Source: Alternaria dauci (Eukaryota > Ascomycota > Dothideomycetes > Pleosporales > Pleosporaceae). Taken from it: a stretch of DNA of 64,000 nt. Location: positions 496,001 to 560,000 of the forward strand of contig NC_091277.1 of NCBI RefSeq assembly GCF_042100115.1, in the 5' to 3' direction. Positions 44,380-55,952 of this stretch are shown here, one piece after another. Below the pieces are notes generated by a model. The model saw only the letters and a list, made by a program, of their open reading frames with translations, was not told the origin of the DNA and searched no databases. The stretch's first letter is position 1, and each line of letters opens with the position of its first letter. The position numbers and the translations under genes were made by a program.

Positions 44380-45648
44380 ATGGGAGACCACATGAGTGAA
44401 ATCGAAACTTATGGCAGCAACGATGATTTCTGGATCTTTGGATACGGGTAAGGCTGCCGTGTAACGAGGCTTTCCAAATACGACGTGCTGACGCCTCGGT
44501 CTTAGGAGCTTGATATGGAAGCCACCGCCACACTACGGTACGGCCCGAACAGAACGTTCGCTCCACGAAAAGCAAACATTACAATCTATTGCGACTGGAT
44601 ATGCTTTTCTCTGTCTAACAGCGAGGGACAGATCAACGGGTCCCAGGATATATCGAAGGATATGTGAGGAGGTTCTGGCAGGTATGTTTTTTCATCCATC
44701 GATGGAGAGATGTGGTGAGATGATCTTCGTTGCTAATGGTAGTAGGCGAGGTATGAACATCGTTCGATGGATACATGGAGATGCAGGGGGATTATGCAGA
44801 GTATGCTAATGTCGGTATGATACAGTGAAGATCACCGGGGAACGCCCGAGGCTCCAGGACGTGTTGTCACTTTGATCGACAGAACGCATTGGGAGACTCT
44901 GACGGACATGGTAAGTAATTGTCTTACCTCTTCACTATTCATCTTACTCGGCATACCCCGAATATGTCCCAGATGCCTTTTGCCCGAAGTCTAATAACAA
45001 CATCCAGCATGATTCCACCGAACGCGTGTGGGGCGCCGCATACCATATCCCGGCCTCTCACGTCAAGGAGGTGCGTGAGTACCTCGACATCCGCGAGATA
45101 AATGGGTATTCGATCCAGTTCACGCCATTCCATCCTGCAATCAGTACAGCAGAAGTCACGTCACCACCTCATGACTCGGAGCCGGATGAATCCGAAAGAG
45201 GCATGTTGGCGGGCATCAGGGCCACCAACACGGTGAGCGTGACGGAGGAGGCGGGGAGTATGAAGTGCCTAGTGTACATTGGGCTGCCAGAGAATCCGCA
45301 ATTCCTGGGTCCGCAGGATCCCGATGCTTTGGCGAGAAAGATATTGGAAAGTACGTTTGATTTCACTGTTTTGTGTATTGGGTTACTTCCTCCTGGTAGG
45401 TACCTCATGCTGATCCGGGTGTAGGCAAAGGACCGAGTGGCGAGAACAAGGAGTATCTTTACAACTTGGAGATTGCGTTGCTTGGATTGAGCTACAACAG
45501 TGGAGACGCTCACGTGAGCGACCTGGTACGACGTTGCAAACAGTTGGAGGAGGAAGCTAGAGTGGAAGGCAACGGTAGCACTGAAGGATTATACGGGGAA
45601 GGAAGCACGGGGGAACCAGAAGAGATTGAAGGGCATCATGGATCCTAG
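44380..45648 (+). CDS. GCG1: Glutathione-specific gamma-glutamylcyclotransferase, ChaC family (with 5-nt microexon)
   Basis: Cleaves cytosolic glutathione to 5-oxoproline and Cys-Gly. Seven exons are proposed: 44380..44447, 44506..44537, 44632..44681, 44746..44750 (5 nt), 44826..44910, 45008..45350, 45425..45648, summing to 268 residues. The joined product shows WIFGYGSLIWKPPPHYDQRV, then GYIEGYVRRFWQASEDHRGT, PGRVVTLID, ERVWGAAYHIP, YLDIREINGY and the C-terminal ENKEYLYNLEIALLGL. GYGSL is the substrate-binding loop of the family. Without the microexon the frame breaks exactly between Gln of RFWQ and Glu of EDHRG. A Glu/Gly-rich tail ends the protein. Confidence 0.92.
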
Positions 45649-45831
45649 CGGACAAGTCCGTAATGTAACATCACCTGTGGCGATACGCACTTTGACAACA
45701 AGATCGAGCCAATCGAGGCCTTTGCGAAAAGTCGCTGGGGCGATTATGATTACGAAGCAGATCGATCTGCATGCAACCACCAATAATACCAGATAATGCG
45801 CTTACAATATACAAGAAGAGAAGGCTAGGGG

Positions 45832-47312
45832 CTATGCCCATGCACCGACTAGCGCCATTAACAACGCTCCTCCTACGACGCTGGCACAGGCCTGCAGTCG
45901 CCGCTTCCCACGTAAAGTCACGTAGCTTTCGTCACTGAGAAAGTCTTCAGCCAGAAGCTCCACCAGGCCAGCAAATAGCAGCAAGCCACTGGATATGGCG
46001 TTCATGAAACCTACGGTCAGCAAGCCGGCTTCACTTGCTGGGTCATACAGAGTGTGGATAGCCAGGCCTATCGCCTGGCCAATCGGTGTAGTAGTTCCAT
46101 AAGCTAGGGCCATTAACCACGGTTTTGGAGAGCCTTCTGGGAAGCGAATCGCGCTGATCCTGGAGCCGAGTGCGAAGCCTTCAAAGGTTTGGTGGAAGGA
46201 GATGGCCACAAGAAAGACTATGAAGGCGGTGCCAGTGGCGACTGAGAGCGCCATACCTATGAATACGGAGTGGAAGAGGATTCCAGCCTCTAGAAGGAGA
46301 CATTGCAACAGTAACTTTTTATTCTGGGCTTCTGTCTTCTCTTGGTCATCGGATGACTCGCCGCCGGGTCGATGAGTATGGTTCGGAGCGTGGGGACCGG
46401 GCAGAAGGCGCGACTCGTCTTCTGAACGGTCTTCATTTTGGTGTTCCAGCTCTTCCCTGCTTATCTCGAGATCCGAGGAGGAGTCGTCGTCGTCGTCGTC
46501 CAGGGATTTTCGGCCCAGGGGTTCGTTGGGTGTCATGGGCGATGCCAGCGAAAAGGACGGTGATCGGGCTGCCATCAAATTGGCGGACGATTCGACGTCG
46601 TGCAGCGTAATGCCCGGTACGTGGCCGTTCAATCTCGGTGTGCCATTGCTGAACCTACCATAGCTATGGCTTCTCTTGTGACCAGGGCGCGCCTTCGCAT
46701 GGTGATGGTCTAGGTCTAGGCCCAGGTCACCAGTCGAGTGCGAGTGGCCTGCTCCCCTCGATGCGAAGAACATCTCAATTCCTACCACCATGAAGACGGA
46801 TGTCATGGCTATAAGACCGGGCATAGCCGGGTAGCCTTGGTTCCAGAATCTGGGGAGACATGGGTCGGTAAGGGATTCGAAGGCGGTGGGCAGGAGATGG
46901 ACAAAAGCGGTCGCGATCAGGACACCGGTGCCAAAGTGCCTCGATATGAAGAGGAATTGGTGCGGAACGGGTATCGAGGGAAAGCGCTTGACGACAATGG
47001 GAAAGGAGCAAGCTGCGACGTGGTCAGCGGTTGTACTTCAGAATGCGCAAAGCAAGATGCGCACCTGCAGTGCTCAGCGTGAGTATCAGGAACAGTGCAA
47101 ATACATGCACAGGGGTGTTATAGTATCCCCTGCCGCCTTTGCTCCCACATGCCGGTCGTTCGTCGTTCTCTTGTTGTCTTCGGAGCAATTCCGCATGGAG
47201 GATATGCGCAGGTATGTTTGAGAGCCCTGGAGCAGAGACACGTGGTTAGTGGATGGACGCCACAGTCGGCAGAAGAAGCACACATACCTGCTACAATCCC
47301 GTCTGTCTGCAT
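45832..47312 (-). CDS. ZIP family zinc transporter
   Basis: Exons 47312..47288 (25 nt), 47226..47065 and 47012..45832 give 455 residues. The protein has a luminal/extracellular N-terminus, then helices VFALFLILTLSTAACSFPIVV and HFGTGVLIATAFVHLLPTAF. A long loop follows, rich in His (HSHSTG, DLDHHHAK, HKRSHSYG) and then in Asp/Glu. The C-terminal half has LLEAGILFHSVFIGMAL, the metal-site helix VFLVAISFHQTFEGFALGSR, and further helices to the end. HQTFEGxxLG is the ZIP binuclear metal signature. This is the Zrt1/Zrt2 type of plasma membrane zinc importer; which one cannot be told. The tiny first exon is supported by GTATGT/CTCCAG and frame continuity. Confidence 0.92.
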
Positions 47313-48274
47313 TGCGGATGTTGACAGAGCTTCCGAACGGCGAGGGTACGCGCGGTTGCATCGCGCTTGACCAGTAGTCGCCGGGGGCCGGAGACTCTTT
47401 ATTCCTCGGCTGTTTCACCCATTCTCTCCTTCGCCGGGTCCGCGTATCGACGTCTGTTCTTCCCTCAGGCTGCACATTGCATTCTGTACGCGTGTTTGCG
47501 GGCTTCACTTGCGCCCACGTATACAGCAACTATTTCCGAGCGCGTCGGAAAGCCAAGAATGCGTTATACCCGGTCTCGTTTGAACCTCAGAGACGAGACG
47601 GGAACTCATCAGGACTCGACAATGCCTAAACCATCGCACGCTCCGGCTTCTGGTAGTGGCGGCTGTGGCGTCCTCCACTCTCATCCTGAGTATTCTAGAT
47701 AGGCAACATGTCCTGGAACATCATGCAACGTTAGCCACTGGCGACGGATGATACTATTTTTGATCCCTTTCGGCAGAAAGTCACCCGCAAATCCTATCGC
47801 CCACATATATAGACAGAGACCCTGCGCCATTTGCCATCTCATGTAACCATTCCACATCCTGGCCCGAGACCAGCATCGGGCGTCGCGCATCTTCAACGTC
47901 GTTCGAGCGATTCGTATCGGCAGAGACACCCCGTCACACCCGACTTCGCTTCTGCAGCCTAACACGAATCGGGTCCATGATAGTTTCGCATCTCGCGCCC
48001 CTCCATCACCTCCAGTAACATCAAAGACGATACAGACGCACCCCGACATCGTCCCCGCAGATGTCAGAACCAAAATGGTGGTATTCGAGTATGGATTGGG
48101 AAAGTTCGGCCTAGTCACCACTCGCAACGTCCTCCCGGCTACACCCTGCTAAGCCCCACCATCTACCACATCTCAGAACAGCACAACTCGGCACCTTGCT
48201 GATTCTGTGACGGGAATAACCGCTCCAGGGCCCGAAGGAGCCACCGAAAGGAGCCCTAGCGGCCTTGACTGACA
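47313..48274. other. Divergent intergenic region, ZIP transporter / transcription factor
   Basis: About 960 bp with both promoters. A 148-residue minus-strand ORF at 47681-48127 lacks any family feature. I saw no clear zinc-responsive palindrome. Confidence 0.45.
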
Positions 48275-50602
48275 ATGTCTAATCGGCAAGACTTCTTGTT
48301 CGTCGATGCAGCTCAAGCAAAGACGTCGAGCCAAGGTCGCCGCAATGCTCGTTCTTTTGTCATGCAGAACGCGCGGAGGAAGAATCCTTGGTCTACAAGC
48401 AAACATGGTGCCAAACAGAGGAAAACTGGAAGTCCGGAAAGCGCAAGCCCCAACAGTGCATGTGCCTCAACGCCAAAAACAACCACGCCAAGCCCACCAA
48501 TTGTTGCAGAAAAGTCTGACTACTTTTCCTCCCCAGAGTCCAAGGGCTATGCAATAGTCAAAAAAGATGTTTGTCCAGACTGCCAGATCTTCTTGTGTCG
48601 CCCTAGCGAGAGGCTGTGCCAAAGATGTCTCTTGCTCAAGCCTGCGGCGCCTGCAGAAGACCCAAATAATCAATTATTCGACCCTTTTCGGACATCGTCT
48701 GTCGAAGTTACCCGCAGCGTATCCGAACTGTTGAAGCATTGTAAGTAAAAGTCCCCTGCATGCTTGTTTCCATGGAGATTTCCCAGTCCACCGGTTTCGT
48801 GGCACGGCAACCCTGCTAAGCATCTTGGCCAAGAGCGCAGTGCAATGGCGGGGAGAGCACAGAGTCTAGATTGCAGTTGATTGCAGGGCGTCAAACAGCC
48901 CGATTCGCACTGGTCTTGGTTTCCGTACGCTGACTAGTATCGTGTAGTTTCAACCGAGATGGCGCCCGGTATCATCGCAGTCGACGTTCGGCATCGGTCG
49001 ACCTTGATGAAATCCGACTGGTTTGGTACAGCAATCGGCAACTCGGGGTTCATGCACAGTCTGCTCGCTACAATTGCGTTACACGCCTGGGTATTCGGAA
49101 AAGACACCATCGACGCCGTCTTATATCACCGAGCACAGGCCATTGCTGCTGTCAACGCTGCGATACTGACACCGGATGGAATTTCGGATGCGAACATAGG
49201 TGCAGTCTTCAACTTACTCACCATAGAGCAGGGACTCCGTCTGCCATATTTCGAACTGCACGAAGACCACGCAGCCCAACTCGAAATTCATGAAAAAGGC
49301 TTGCAAAGAATGGTGCAGCTGCGTGGAGGATTAGGAGCAATCAACACGAATCGCATCCTCCAGGCTTTTATGCTTTGGTGTGTAACTTCAACTCCAACGT
49401 TCTGTCCCGAATCGGGTTGGCATGTGCTTACTGAGCATCAGGCATTCGACAGCTCACGCCATCTTCAACTTTCAGCCGCCAAGCCCCTCTACATTGGATT
49501 TCATCAGCACGTCATGCTTCCCGCGTCATCCTCCAGGTTACCAACGGCACATCTCGCAGCATTTACTCGACTACTGCCGGCATGCTGGCATCAAGCAGTC
49601 GCTCAACGACCTGGTAGAATCGGTGCTCTTCCTGATAGCCGATCTCAACGTCTGGTTCAGTGATCCCGACAGTTCTCTAGACCCTCTAGATATCCAGAAC
49701 TTCTCGTGTGCCTTAGAGTGCCTTCTACTTACATGGCTACGCGAAAACGAGCATCTTGTTACCCCACTAGAAGATGCGCTTTGCGTTGCGCTGCTCATAT
49801 TCACGGTGCGCACGACAGAAGCATTTAACCAGCAGTCTCATGTCCATCACCTTCACTTTGCAGCAAGCAAACGACTAGAGAGGGCGTTGAACTGTACCAT
49901 CCGTACTGAATGGCAGCACTGCCCCGATCTTCTGCTCTGGATACTTTCTATTGGCGCAATATCAGCGGAGCCCTCGCCAGATAGCACATGGTTTGTGTAT
50001 CAAACATCGCTCGCTTGTGCGGAATTCGATATCCTATCAGCTGAAGCGCTCCTAGGACGACTACACCTCTGCGGCTGGGTCAGCTACAAGCTCAATGATG
50101 CTGTACGCCATCTATGGGAAAGGGTTGTTAATATCAGGTTAGATGACCGTTTATTCTTGCCTATGCATTCGTTTGCTTATACTTGAGTTTGTCTTGTACG
50201 TAGGCTTGCGCCATTTTTCGAAGCGCCTTCGAAAGCTGAAGACGCCAATAGTCCTGTTGGACCCTTGCAACAACACGTTGCCGAACCGGACCTCAATGCA
50301 TGGGAGAGCATTGACTGGGCCGCGCTGAGTCTGGGCCTGCATCATCCGAGCGAAGGGGATGAAGATAATTCCCACGACCGGGGCGCGACAGCCGAGACTT
50401 GCGGCTCTGGAGCGCCAGACGAACCGTTGTACACTTTCGGCAGCGGCTATGCTTTTACGTGTACGTACAGTCTCAGCCGCTCTAAAACACACTAATACCT
50501 GTATCGATGGGTGCTGATGTTCTTGGCGAATATACAGGGCCCACGACCCAGCCTTCATACGCACCCTGGATGAACGGATCACACAATCATTACGAACAAT
50601 AA
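48275..50602 (+). CDS. Fungal-specific transcription factor domain protein without Zn2Cys6 cluster
   Basis: Exons 48275..48740, 48948..49377, 49442..50137, 50204..50460 and 50538..50602 give 637 residues. The N-terminus (FLFVDAAQAKTSSQGRRNAR, SFVMQNARRKNPWSTSKH) is the pattern found in a fungal group that carries the Fungal_trans_2 domain but no N-terminal Zn2Cys6 finger. A Cys-dense element (VCPDCQIFLCRPSERLCQRC, about residues 100-119) may bind metal. From exon 2 the helical regulatory domain begins (SDWFGTAIGNSGFMHSLLATIALHAW, followed by HRAQAIAAVNAAI and IEQGLRLPY). The last splice replaces a short read-through tail by WPTTQPSYAPW, giving an intact end. The target genes are unknown. The 207-nt first intron is long for this window and might hide a small exon. 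Confidence 0.82.
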
Positions 50603-51336
50603 TCAAGCTCTTCATTGCTATTAGATTATTGACCTGGGGTTTATGCATCTGCGCTTCGTCCATCGATCAACAGCATTCTAGCATGGGGTCAAATCGGCAT
50701 TCGACACCGTCATCGAGCCACTCGTAGCAGTCTCCCGTTTGGTGTGCGAAACTATCAAAACATATTACTCCCTCGTTCATTGTTGGATCAACCTCATGTA
50801 TGGCCCAGTTGGCTATGGCGATCGAGATGCGGCATCGTTTCCACATTCACAGACTTCTCGATAGCCTATAGTGGTGGCGCTATTTGGTTTGCATGTCGGA
50901 CCCTGAGCGCTTTCAATGTCAGACCCGAAAGGATCTTTCAACCACTCCAGATCCTCGATGCTTTTCCTATGTCACGTATGCACTTTGGCATTCCTCGATT
51001 CCTGCGAGATTAATGAATGCAATGGCGAAGCCTTTTAGCGCCTCGAAGGAAATACTCAGCTCTTTCAGTCACCAAATTCCTAGTGCGGGGTTTACGAGTA
51101 GCCACAATATTTGTCTTTGTAAGATCACATGTTCCTTGCTCCGGCAACTACATAGGGTTTCCTTTTGCTTAGTTCTTGGGGAAGAACCGACATCAATCCA
51201 ACTTCAAATTCACCGTCTCCTCCAGAATTGTTCCCCAACTTTCTGTCTCGATCATCCAATAGCCACGAAATCTCCTGCACTTGCTGTTCCCTCTCCATCG
51301 ACAGAGACGGCTGCCAACTGCCAGCGCACTCGAACT
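50603..51336. other. Intergenic region, no gene seen
   Basis: About 730 bp. The open frame that runs from 50884 into the following F-box remnant shows no family content before 51337. Confidence 0.5.
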
Positions 51337-52827
51337 ATGGTCAAAAGCATCTTCATTACGCTCCCAAACGAACCCTTGGACCGAGTCTTTGCTGGTGTGG
51401 ACCGTGATGATTTGAAAAACTTGATTAAGACGCACAGATCCTTTATGAAGTCTGCTCAGCAGTGTTTGTTCTACGCAATTAAAATCCCAGCACAATCTAC
51501 CTTGGCCAAACCTTCTATCGCTGACCAGAATAAGGCTTTCTATGCACCACCAATGCACGATTATTTACGGTAGAATCATGATCAGAATCAAGGTTTCACA
51601 GCAGGGCCACCAATCTTGCCACCAACACCAGACGCTCAGATGCCACTAGACTACAAACGGGAGATGGCTTACGAAGAGGTGATGGCGCGACAGCGTACAT
51701 GTGCTCTGTTTCTTCAGGCCATCACATTGAAACCGCACCTAGTAGACTACGTCCGTCATGTTCAGTTAGATTCTGAGTGGGGCGCACCCCTCTTTGTCAA
51801 AACACAAGCTTACACCATACTAAAAAAAAATTACCGAAATCGCGTAGAGTCGAAGTCGTTGTTAAAGACTGGCTTGCAGGTCCAAAATGGAACGAGCTCC
51901 AGCATATTTGCACAAGGCAGCTATGCAACATGCTCCGAGACTCCCGAACCCAGACGGTCGTCCTGAAGACCCCGACGCTAAAGCTTCTGAGCAAACTGAT
52001 TCAGATACCCACCATACAGTCTTTTTCAATCGACACCGTCATTCCTTGGCATAGATATAGGGTTCCTAGTGCTGGTATCGATCAATCTGAGACCCATCCT
52101 GACCACTGGATTAATCCTGCTTCTCTTCCCAACCTCACATACTTCGACTCAGGGACTTTTATAATAACCCCTATCGCAACGAGAAAACTGCTCAGTGAGG
52201 CCAAGAACCTCGAGTCACTACTCATCACCATCGATTCGCTCTACGCCTTCTCAACTACGATTAACGTTACCGCCAACGCGCCCCCATTCGTACCCGCCCT
52301 GGACATGCTAGAAGAAAAGCTAGCGCCACGCCGATTTCTCGTTCCTCAAAAATCTGCGGATCCTAAGAATCACATCGGCTTTTTGGTTCAATCGGGATGT
52401 TGACTTGCCCAACGCACCTGGAGATGGCTGGATGTGGCAGAAACAGGACCGCTGTTCTGTTCGCACATACAAGCTCCTTCCGCCATCACTCCGCGAATTG
52501 GAAATTCAGTTCATGTGGCCCGAAGTCGTTTTCGCCGCGGGCGAAAGCTTCCACGCACAGTTTCCTCTTACAACCCAGACTACCCAGTTGGAAGCTTTTG
52601 GCTGGATCAAGGAATTCGCGGAGCAGAAGAAAAGCGAAGAAAGTGTTTTGCCACAGCTGGAGTGTCTGAAATTGATCGAGATTAAGGAAGCTGTTAGGTG
52701 TACGGGCAGGCCGGATTCTGAGATTCATCCTGTGGATACTTATTCACTGCCGGGAGTGATGAGGAAATTGTTTGAGGGTGCTGAGATTAAGCTTGTTATA
52801 CAGCTTACGAGGGGGCTAGGTACATGA
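51337..52827 (+). pseudogene. Broken F-box protein gene
   Basis: An F-box-like start (IFITLPNEPLDRVFAGVDRDDLKNL) is followed by about 470 codons in three blocks. The first block is interrupted by an in-frame TAG at 51571-51573, and coding sense continues in the same frame beyond it. At an A9 run (51822-51830) the sense moves to another frame, and at a T5 run (52380-52384) it returns, so the two shifts cancel. The later blocks read well as protein (LPNLTYFDSGTFIITPIATR, DGWMWQKQDRCSVRTYKLLP, LPQLECLKLIEIKEAVRC). Fungal F-box proteins of this size recruit unknown substrates to SCF ubiquitin ligases and expand and decay rapidly. Homopolymer errors in the assembly could explain the shifts but not the TAG, unless a splice site was missed. 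Confidence 0.72.
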
Positions 52828-53368
52828 AGAGCTTCCATGCTTGGGATTTGAGCGTGGCGTGTCGGACTGCCGGTAGGATATGGGCACCTGGAAGATGTAA
52901 TACTTGAGGACTATGGTAGGTCTCAATCACCATTACTGGCCAACCATTACTCCATTTCCCTTTGATCACCGCACTATCTGAACATTATATGTAAGGAATG
53001 ATCGTTATACAAATCTGCGTGACTGGCTTCAAAGACGAGAACGCTATCACAGCCAACGGACGACGTGCAAAAGATGTAAATGTTGTTATCGAGTTGTTCA
53101 TTTCCATTTTCTTCTTTAGTACGAACATAAATGCGCCGTACATGGGCAGTCGACTGACAAAAATGCTCTCAGCTACCCAAGATATTGAACGCTAATCCAT
53201 GCAGGAATCGACAAATATATAGCCAGCCCATATCAAACAAGCCCGAACGACCAGATGAGCAACCATAATGTGCACTCAGTTTTGTGACCAGCCCCGGATC
53301 AGAATGCTGACCCTAATGCTTTCCCGCTCCCGTATACGCCGTAAATGCAATCAATGTATGAGAAACGA
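52828..53368. other. Convergent 3' region, nothing seen
   Basis: About 540 bp between the F-box remnant and the 3' end of RRN3; no ORF of interest. Confidence 0.5.
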
Positions 53369-55417
53369 TTATAGACTAGCCTCCGTACTACCATCGTCGA
53401 GGTCCTCGGGGTTTGAGGCATTAGCATCATCGTCGTCGTCCTGATCTGAAGTGCTGTCATCGTCGTCATCAGCATCATCTTCGTCATCGTCGTCGTCGTC
53501 TTCATCCTCATCATCCTCATCGTCGTCGTCTTTTTCTACTGGCATACCAGGTACAGGCCGCCATTGCACGTAGTCGTGCTCGACCCAGCGCTTACTGCGC
53601 GGAAGCACATATGGGTCGAATGGAAAGTACGCATCCATCAGGAAAGCCTCCTCGCCCTTTTTGCCTGTGAGGGCAGTCTCTCGGCCGCCAATGCCGTTGA
53701 GATAACCACTGGCCAGACTGCGAGAGAGTCGCACACGCTTGTTTGTCTCCACCAGCGTATCGACGTAAGTAAAGCGGAGGTGCTTGGCGATGCGACCGAA
53801 TTGCTTGACAATGTCGGGTGCGCAGATTCTCAGTGGGTTGAGTTTGCAGAAGATGTTACGCCGTACGATCTCGAGGGTCGATCGGTGCCACTGGAAGTCG
53901 CCTTCGTGGTACATGATGTCTGCGTCAGTAGGCAAGGTGCCGTCGGGCGTGACAATGAGGTCGCGCCACCGGAAGCAGAAGGCGTATAGTAGTGCCTGTG
54001 CAATAGCGTAGTATGTGCCGTATCGGCGCAGATCTGGGCCGGTGCACTTTGGTTCGTGCAATACGCGCAGACGCTCCAACTGCGAGCAAAGTGTGTCAAA
54101 GACGTCGCGGACCACAAAGCCGGGAACGTGAGCGCCACGCGCGATGTAGGAGGCGAGGTAGGCACATGCGGATGCTCGTATCAGTGGGGGTCGATTTTGG
54201 TCGACAGCTAGTTGCGAGCAGGTATCTACGAAGCGCACTATGAAGTCCGTTGACATCTGGCTGAAGTGAAAAAGCACGAACTGAGTATGCCGTGAGCGGT
54301 AGGTTGGGATGATGATGGACTGGAATTGGGCGATAAGGGTCTGGTATGTGCGGTCTACCTCTTGGAGATCTCTCCGTTCGAAGATTGAGTCGTAGTAGGA
54401 GAATTGTACGTCCATGACGGTATCGAGCTTGAGCATCATGTCTTTGATATCTTTGAGTCGTTGCTCTTCTGGATCCAGGCTCTCCTCGCTTGACACGGAG
54501 CCGTCGTCGCTCGCATCGTCGTCGTCTTCCTCATTGTTGATGGCGTCGCCGACCAGCTGCTCCTCCAAGTCGTCGTCCATGTCATCCATGTCCACCTGCA
54601 TCTGCGCATCGATCTTGCACAGCTTGTCTGTCACAAGGGCCAAGATCTCGCCCCTGATCTCGGGCGCATATTCTGTGACCCTGAAGATGTTTCGGATGTA
54701 CTCGACGTGTGTCTTTGCGCTGTCGCTGGAGAAAGGGAAGGTGCTGGAGATGACGGGTGCGAGGAAGGAACTCGCCATTGGGCTGTAGCGTAGTATGCTC
54801 ATGAGGGTCTCGTGTATGCGCGCTTGTAGACGTACCCTTTCGATGGGCGGGTCGTCCTGCTGCCTAGCATTGACGGAGGGCGTGTCCAGGAACATGTCGA
54901 CGAGCATCTGCAGCACAGTAGACATGTAGTTGGACTGGACTGAGAGTAGTCTGCGCAGAAAGGTTCGGTAGGAGCGTAGGAAGTCTTCATTGCGCGCAAT
55001 CCAGCTACAATCGATGACGGCGTGCACCAGGCCCTTGCAGTTGCTGTCGAGTTTTGGCGTGTGTTCTGAGAGTGCGATGACGTATTTCTGCAAAAGTCGT
55101 GATAGCGGCGCGCTTGGTGATGTCGGCGCTTCCTTGAAGAGGGCTTTGAGGCCGTCGTAGGCTGCCTTGTCGCCTGTCGCATGCTTCTCTATTGCTCGCC
55201 GCACCTCCTCCCCCACTAGCTCCAGACTCTTCTCGTGGTGCTCGCTCAGTATCTGTACATCGACTTTGGGGTCGAATGTGACTCGGCGGCGTTTGAGCTC
55301 GCTTGCAGCAGTGTTTTCGGCGTCGGACGAGTTGTCGGCTTGTTTGCGTTTGAGGCTGCCACCCGCGCTCGGGGCGGCGGTGCTGAGAGTCCTGTTCATC
55401 GTGGCAAGAGCGACCAT
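53369..55417 (-). CDS. RRN3: RNA polymerase I transcription initiation factor RRN3
   Basis: A single-exon 682-residue protein. RRN3 bridges RNA polymerase I to core factor at rDNA promoters and is controlled by growth signals. The HEAT-repeat body is readable: LVHAVIDCSWIARNEDFLRSY, LQMLVDMFLDTP, VDRTYQTLIAQFQSIIIPTYRS, QFVLFHFSQMSTDFIVRFVD, RASACAYLASYIARGAHVPG and, near the end, FAYTRSK-like equivalents ending in DPYVLPRSKRWVEHDYVQW. The central acidic loop (SDDGSVSSEESLDPEEQRL) is the region where yeast and human RRN3 are phosphorylated. A basic nuclear-import stretch (SLKRKQ, ELKRRR) opens the protein, and an Asp/Glu tail coded by a GAN triplet run closes it. The start is the first ATG. 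Confidence 0.95.
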   Translation of the reverse strand: MVALATMNRTLSTAAPSAGGSLKRKQADNSSDAENTAASELKRRRVTFDPKVDVQILSEHHEKSLELVGEEVRRAIEKHATGDKAAYDGLKALFKEAPTSPSAPLSRLLQKYVIALSEHTPKLDSNCKGLVHAVIDCSWIARNEDFLRSYRTFLRRLLSVQSNYMSTVLQMLVDMFLDTPSVNARQQDDPPIERVRLQARIHETLMSILRYSPMASSFLAPVISSTFPFSSDSAKTHVEYIRNIFRVTEYAPEIRGEILALVTDKLCKIDAQMQVDMDDMDDDLEEQLVGDAINNEEDDDDASDDGSVSSEESLDPEEQRLKDIKDMMLKLDTVMDVQFSYYDSIFERRDLQEVDRTYQTLIAQFQSIIIPTYRSRHTQFVLFHFSQMSTDFIVRFVDTCSQLAVDQNRPPLIRASACAYLASYIARGAHVPGFVVRDVFDTLCSQLERLRVLHEPKCTGPDLRRYGTYYAIAQALLYAFCFRWRDLIVTPDGTLPTDADIMYHEGDFQWHRSTLEIVRRNIFCKLNPLRICAPDIVKQFGRIAKHLRFTYVDTLVETNKRVRLSRSLASGYLNGIGGRETALTGKKGEEAFLMDAYFPFDPYVLPRSKRWVEHDYVQWRPVPGMPVEKDDDDEDDEDEDDDDDDEDDADDDDDSTSDQDDDDDANASNPEDLDDGSTEASL

Positions 55418-55952
55418 GTTGAGTGCAAGTGAGTGGCGAAAGGTTTACATTTGAGCAGGGACGTCAAGGCTGGAGAAGCGTCGTCCGTCGGGTGCGTGGT
55501 GAAATTGCAAGTGAGGGCAGTGGGGGTGAACGCACGCGACTGCGCTGCAGTACTGAGCCCCCGAGAGAATTTCAGCGGGTCACTTAGGTAAGCCAGACGT
55601 GTTCACCATAGTTCGCCGATCCACCACCAAAATCACGCCAAAGTTCAAAGAGGGATGCAATTCGTTTATTTTCAGCTGTGTGCCGGGTTATGAAGATGCA
55701 ACCGCGTCTTTGCATCCAGTACTTGCTTGCATCCGGATTGACCGGTCAATCACATGTACGTAAGAACTGATAGCATACTGGGGCTCTGAGTTGGCCCCAC
55801 CACGTCTTGCCATTTGCGAGCTGTGGTTGGGCCAACCGAATGCTTCCTAGGCTTCCCATGGCTCCTTCACATGTCACCTGACATGTTACCTATCGAAGAT
55901 GGGCGTGGTGGGCTCTTATGTCGGTTGGATACGCGAACGGTCACGTCCATGT
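55418..55952. other. Intergenic region, RRN3 promoter
   Basis: About 535 bp between the RRN3 start and the cyclophilin stop, both on the minus strand. Nothing recognised apart from their untranslated and promoter sequence. Confidence 0.5.

Noticed and set aside
44821..44830. Direct splicing of ChaC exon 3 to exon 5
   Set aside because: Phase 0 donor against a phase 2 acceptor breaks the frame; only the GCGAG microexon resolves it with family residues.
47681..48127. 148-residue minus-strand ORF between the ZIP transporter and the transcription factor
   Set aside because: No recognisable motif, Cys/Trp/Arg-rich composition, lies in a promoter region.
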